Source: Linanthus parryae (Eukaryota; Streptophyta; Magnoliopsida; Ericales; Polemoniaceae). Taken from it: a stretch of 64,000 bases of DNA. Both the position numbers and the translations under genes were made by a program. Under the pieces are notes generated by a model. It was not told the origin of the DNA, ran no database searches, and saw only the letters and a list, made by a program, of their open reading frames with translations. Shown here piece by piece: positions 60,498-64,000 of the stretch; positions within the stretch are counted from its first letter, which is position 1; each line of letters begins with the position of its first letter. The stretch lies in contig JALGPY010000005.1 in assembly GCA_023055425.1 (NCBI GenBank), positions 5,667,501-5,731,500 on the forward strand. Direction: 5' to 3'.

Positions 60498-61570
60498 AAA
60501 AAAAAAACAAAAAATCTGGACCGGCCCAGGCCCACCAGTCCTCTATCCGGTCTGGCCCAATTGACAGCTCGACTTTGGAGTGTCAAATTCATAATAGATA
60601 TCCAGATTCTTTGTTTCCTAGATTTAATTGACATCTTGCCTGACTATCTTTTCTTTCCAATAGAGGGAGTGTGATTAATATTGACCGGTCCGAACTTGTC
60701 TAGTTCTTGAATGCAGACTTATTCGATTTGATTGTTACAGGTAAAATCAAGTAGATCGCTTCGAAGTGGTAGGCTGTGCTGAATCATCTTGCGGCACAAA
60801 AGATCTCAGAGAGTTGTCTGACTAGTTGTAAAGAGTTATCAATCTGTTATTAGAGGGTCATATTCTGAGGAGTATGTGCCTTTTTTGGTGATACAAACTT
60901 GTACATAACATCATTGTTCTGGCTGTGCAAAATGCGGAAGATTAGCAAGAGAGTTCAATTAGTAGATTGGTGGACCTTTTCTTTGACTAATGTGAATATT
61001 TGCTCTTCAAAGGAGTCATGGGAAAGTTGTTTTGAGGTATGTTTACTTCTGCAGTCGTAAATTGTGTAGTTTCTCACATCAGTTGCAATTTTCTTACTGT
61101 CACCCTTGTTATCGTGGTCATACATACTACTATCATTTAGACTTTTTTGGTCAATAAGAGTATTCAACAACTGATGATTCTACTTGGGTAGCCCATCTTT
61201 CAAGACGACGATACAGTAATTGGTTTTAAGAATAATCATGGTATATATATGTTTGGAGTACCTAGTCATCACTCTATCGCCTACTCACTGTTAATGTTGT
61301 TACTATTGTTGCATCATCACTTTCTTTTGTCACTAATATGTTCTACCTATCTTTCCTCATGTAGGAGCCTGCAAGGTCTCGCTTGTTGCATTGCTGTGCA
61401 GGACATTTTGCTGTATATATATGATCGATGAGATCTTGCTGATTGAGGAGGTTTCATCACTGTCATTGAAAGGAGTCCCTGAGTGGAGTTCAGTGCTAAT
61501 TAGTTACAGTAGTTTTTTGGCGATAGTTCATTTTCGTGTCGGCAACTATGTAATCCCTTGGCCTGTTCTA
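59982..61570 (+). other. 3' UTR and downstream region of the IDM1-like gene
   Basis: A donor-like ATTG|GTATGTAG just after the stop (59996) and an acceptor-like TGTTACAG at 60740 suggest a 3' UTR intron holding the MITE below. No further coding exon was recognised. Where the transcript ends is unclear. Confidence 0.4.
60057..60570. mobile_element. MITE-like element with GAGCTGTCAA ends
   Basis: Perfect 10-bp ends, GAGCTGTCAA at 60057 and TTGACAGCTC ending at 60570, each followed inward by TGGGC. GGCCGGCCC/GGGCCGG-rich arms flank an AT-rich core, and a 22-C/20-A run sits in the right arm. The target duplication is unclear. Inserted just downstream of the IDM1-like stop codon. Confidence 0.75.
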
Positions 61571-62104
61571 TAAGGTCCTGCGGGGAAAGGATAGGTTGAA
61601 ATGTAAACCAGAAGAGAACTGTCTTTTGTCTATCTGTGATTATAATTTCGTTCTGCAACAGCTATTGAAGCTCTCGAGATTTGAAGGCTCTCTTGATATT
61701 TTATTGGTATGTTTTGTATCAAAATCTTCAGAGTTGCACAGGTTTCTTGGATGGTCATTTTCACAGAAGTTGAGTTTACTTGCACAAGGCGTGCGAGTAG
61801 AAAAGTTAGGATACAATTGTTGTCCAAATTCTGGGCAAACTTAATTTTTCACGTGTGGCCTTTGTGTCACTTAATTGTCAACAAATCTGGGAGATAGTGA
61901 TGTACTCCAGATTGCAATATGGAGGAAACAAATGTTGTAGTGGTTGTTCTGAATCTGGGCATATGGATGTTGAGAATTTGTCAATTAATCATCGGGTTCA
62001 CCGTTCACGATGACCCAATTGGGGTCGTTTTCGAGGATGGATCTCAAGGGGGGTTAGTGGGTTTTGAGAAGCAGCGTGTTGAGGGGCCAATGTTTTTTTA
62101 GATT
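61571..62104. other. Intergenic, no gene recognised
   Basis: Short open frames without motifs; no repeat structure seen. Confidence 0.4.
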
Positions 62105-62940
62105 ATCACCTCCCCTATCGGGGGAGGGGGAGAGGGTGCTATTGGGATACATTTTGCCTTGGGTGAGGGATGGTTATGGGGGATTTTCCCATGGACATTC
62201 CTTCCCCGGTTCTCCCTCCCCCTACATGGAATGGTTAATTAATTAAATATTTGACAATATTAATTACATTTAGTAATATTTTATCATTATATTATTTTTT
62301 ATTGTAATTAATGAATTTTATTTTTTATTAATAAAACTTAAAATTGTATTCACGATTGTTGAAAAGTATATTTACGAAAAAATCATCGATATCTTATTTT
62401 ATTGGAAATTTAATAAATATTATGTTTTATATAGTTAACAATTATAATTTATAAAATAAATAAAAACACGATTAAAAAAGCGTCAACATTGTTGAATCAT
62501 AACGATACAACCTCACTATTATTATTGTTTTCAGTATTTGACAGAAAACCCCCCTACAGTATAGTCTCGCTGACACTTAGCTACCAGCAGTATTGATTTT
62601 GTCAGAAAACCCCCCTGCAGTTTCACTTTTACTGACATCGCGCACAATTTTACTAAAACTGTTGGTAGCTAAGTGTCGGTAAAAGTGAAACTGCAAGGAG
62701 GTTTTTGTTTGAAAATTGTGCGGGATGTCGGTAAAAGTGAAACTGCAGGGGGGTTTTCTGACAAAATCAATACTGCTGGTAGTTAAGTGTCAGCGGAACC
62801 ATACTGTAGGGGGGTTTACTGTCAAAAGTTCTATTGTTTTTGTACACACGCACACACATATATACAATTTGGTATTTACTTTTTTAGAACTAATAATTTA
62901 CTTTAAATAGTTAAATATATATTAAAAATTAATTTTGTTA
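62105..62940. mobile_element. Second, rearranged copy of the 35.7-kb Tourist-like element
   Basis: It matches 35780-36440 in order: GGGTGCTAT.GGGATA, TTTTGCCTTGG.TGAGGGATG, CCCATGGACAT, GTATTCACGATTGTTG, then ATTAAATATATATTA near the right. The outer ends have diverged or been lost. A 300-bp foldback element interrupts it at 62532-62831. Confidence 0.8.
62532..62831. mobile_element. 300-bp foldback MITE with 9-bp target duplication
   Basis: An exact 9-bp duplication TATTGTTTT lies at 62523-62531 and 62832-62840. The two halves are long inverted repeats sharing TTGACAG, AAACCCCCCTACAGTAT, CGCTGACACTTA and GTCAGAAAACCCCCCTGCAG. A 9-bp duplication fits the Mutator superfamily. The comparable 35.7-kb element has no insertion at this point. 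Nearly the whole unit could form one hairpin. Confidence 0.9.
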
Positions 62941-63020
62941 AGTGGGGACTGTCATTTGCGTTATGAGAAAATGGCTGTAAACTGAGAAGAAGGTGAAGTG
63001 ATCTGAAAAGTCAAAGGGTA

Positions 63021-63385
63021 AGAGGCATTTTCAACCCCTCTAGTTTGACTGTATAACACTTTCACCCCATCTAGTTGTGAAAGGACAATTTTCCCCTGTA
63101 AGCCGAACTGTAAAGCCGTAAGTCCGGGGGCGAGTTACGTCACTGAAAATAGTTTTGGAGACAGTTGCGTAACCCCTACATTGCGCTTAGTATAAGGGAA
63201 ACCCTTGTCCCAAAAACTATTTTTAGAGAAAAATCCTGACTTCAGAGTCCAGACTAAATGTACCACAATATGGGGTGTAACTTCATGAAGTTTGGCACAC
63301 TAAAGGAGTGAAAGTTTCCTTTTCAAAACTGGAGGGATTAAAAGTGTCCCTCAGTCAAATCAGAGGGAGTAAAATTGTCTTTTAA
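63021..63385. mobile_element. Possible MITE with CCCTCTAGTTTGACTG ends
   Basis: The left arm (TTTTCAACCCCTCTAGTTTG) and inverted right arm (TTTTACTCCCTCTGATTTG) are partly complementary. The right third recurs at 63880-64000. Target duplication not identified. Confidence 0.5.
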
Positions 63386-63496
63386 CTAAAATTATAATGA
63401 CTTAACTGAAAAGAAATAAGTAAATGAGGGGCCAAAGTTACATTTTTTTTAGTTACTTCCCTCAAGAAGGGGGTTGTCTCTATAAACATCGCTTGT

Positions 63497-63527
63497 GGTA
63501 CGGTTAAAATTGTCTTTTAACCGTACC
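63497..63527. repeat. Perfect 13-bp inverted repeat
   Basis: GGTACGGTTAAAA and TTTTAACCGTACC around a 5-nt TTGTC loop. No T run or gene nearby to suggest a terminator. Confidence 0.85.
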
Positions 63528-63669
63528 CCAATATTACGTTTATCATATTGGTAAAATATTGTTAGCATAAATTTTATCTTTTTAGGCAGATGTTTATTTT
63601 GTTGGTGGTTTTTCTTATGTATTTTTATTGAATTTTTGCTTATTTTTATGAGAAGTAAAAAGAATTACT

Positions 63670-63877
63670 TAGGATCCAAATCCGGATCAGATCCGTCTCG
63701 AGAGATTCAGATTGCCGGATCGAATACAGATACTGCAAATTAAATCCGATTCAGATTCGATCCGTATCCGCTTCGGATCCGGTCGGATTTGGATCGAATA
63801 TGGATCCACTTATTTTGATCGGATTCGGATATGAATATAGGTGGATCCGATCCGAATCCGATCCGTTGCCATCCCTA
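63670..63877. mobile_element. Truncated copy of the 26.9-kb hAT MITE
   Basis: GGATCCGATCCGAA-type blocks end in TTGCCATCCCTA at 63866-63877, the same terminus as the element at 26945-27527. The left terminus is absent. Confidence 0.8.
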
Positions 63878-63879
63878 GT

Positions 63880-64000
63880 TTGGCACAATAAAGGGGTGAA
63901 GGTTTCCTTTTCCAAACTGAAAGGAGTACAACTGTCCCTCAGTCAAACTAGAGGGAGTAAAAGTATCTTTTATCCAAAATTATAATGACCTAACTGAAAA
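63880..64000. repeat. Duplicate of 63293-63405
   Basis: TTTGGCACAATAAAGG...TCCCTCAGTCAAACTAGAGG...AATTATAATGACCTAACTG repeats the 63.3-kb sequence with scattered differences. It continues past the window edge. Confidence 0.88.

Noticed and set aside
61249..62101. Short + strand ORFs downstream of the IDM1-like gene
   Set aside because: Under 85 codons, overlapping in several frames, no motifs and no splice continuity with the gene.

Overview
This is nuclear DNA of a flowering plant, probably a eudicot. The evidence is spliced nuclear genes with GT-AG introns, an AT-rich background, and dense plant transposon families (Athila-type gypsy, copia, LINE, Helitron, Stowaway, Tourist, hAT and Mutator-like). 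I saw no bacterial or organellar features and no tRNA or rRNA gene. The species cannot be told from the sequence.

Three host genes look intact, all on the + strand. (1) A WDR5-type WD40 protein (27735-29641, two exons); its single intron is largely a decayed copia 3' end. (2) Cytosolic ribosomal protein eS24 (37345-40393, five exons), with telo-boxes upstream. (3) A large IDM1/ROS4-like PHD-finger and GNAT acetyltransferase (46435-59981, eight coding exons, 1605 residues), with tandem AT-hook repeats, a GC-AG intron and a spliced upstream ORF. WDR5 acts in H3K4 methylation and IDM1 in histone acetylation linked to active DNA demethylation; their closeness here is probably chance.

Region 1-7.6 kb is old intergenic DNA with a Stowaway MITE, a short Helitron with diagnostic ends and LINE debris. 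Region 7.6-14.4 kb is the 3' part of an Athila-type retrotransposon: the integrase C-terminus, a palindrome array followed by a TATA box, an Athila-type ORF, an inserted reverse-oriented solo-like LTR, and the 3' LTR. It cuts off a FAR1-like pseudogene (14.4-15.4 kb). Region 17.8-26.9 kb is the most unusual part: a Mutator-like element of the ULP-carrying (Kaonashi-like) kind. It holds a broken mudrA-type transposase with a SWIM finger, convergent to minus-strand genes for a DUF1985-like protein and a ULP1-like protease. Both flanks are long arrays of near-palindromic repeats that can fold into hairpins.

Region 29.6-37 kb is intergenic, with duplicated segments carrying different MITEs. Region 40.4-46 kb holds a minus-strand LINE remnant and a 552-bp tandem duplication. 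Region 60-64 kb holds nested MITEs, including a 300-bp foldback Mutator-type MITE with a 9-bp target duplication inside a Tourist-like element.

All functional calls rest on motifs read by eye; exon joins were checked for phase and splice dinucleotides but not against transcripts.
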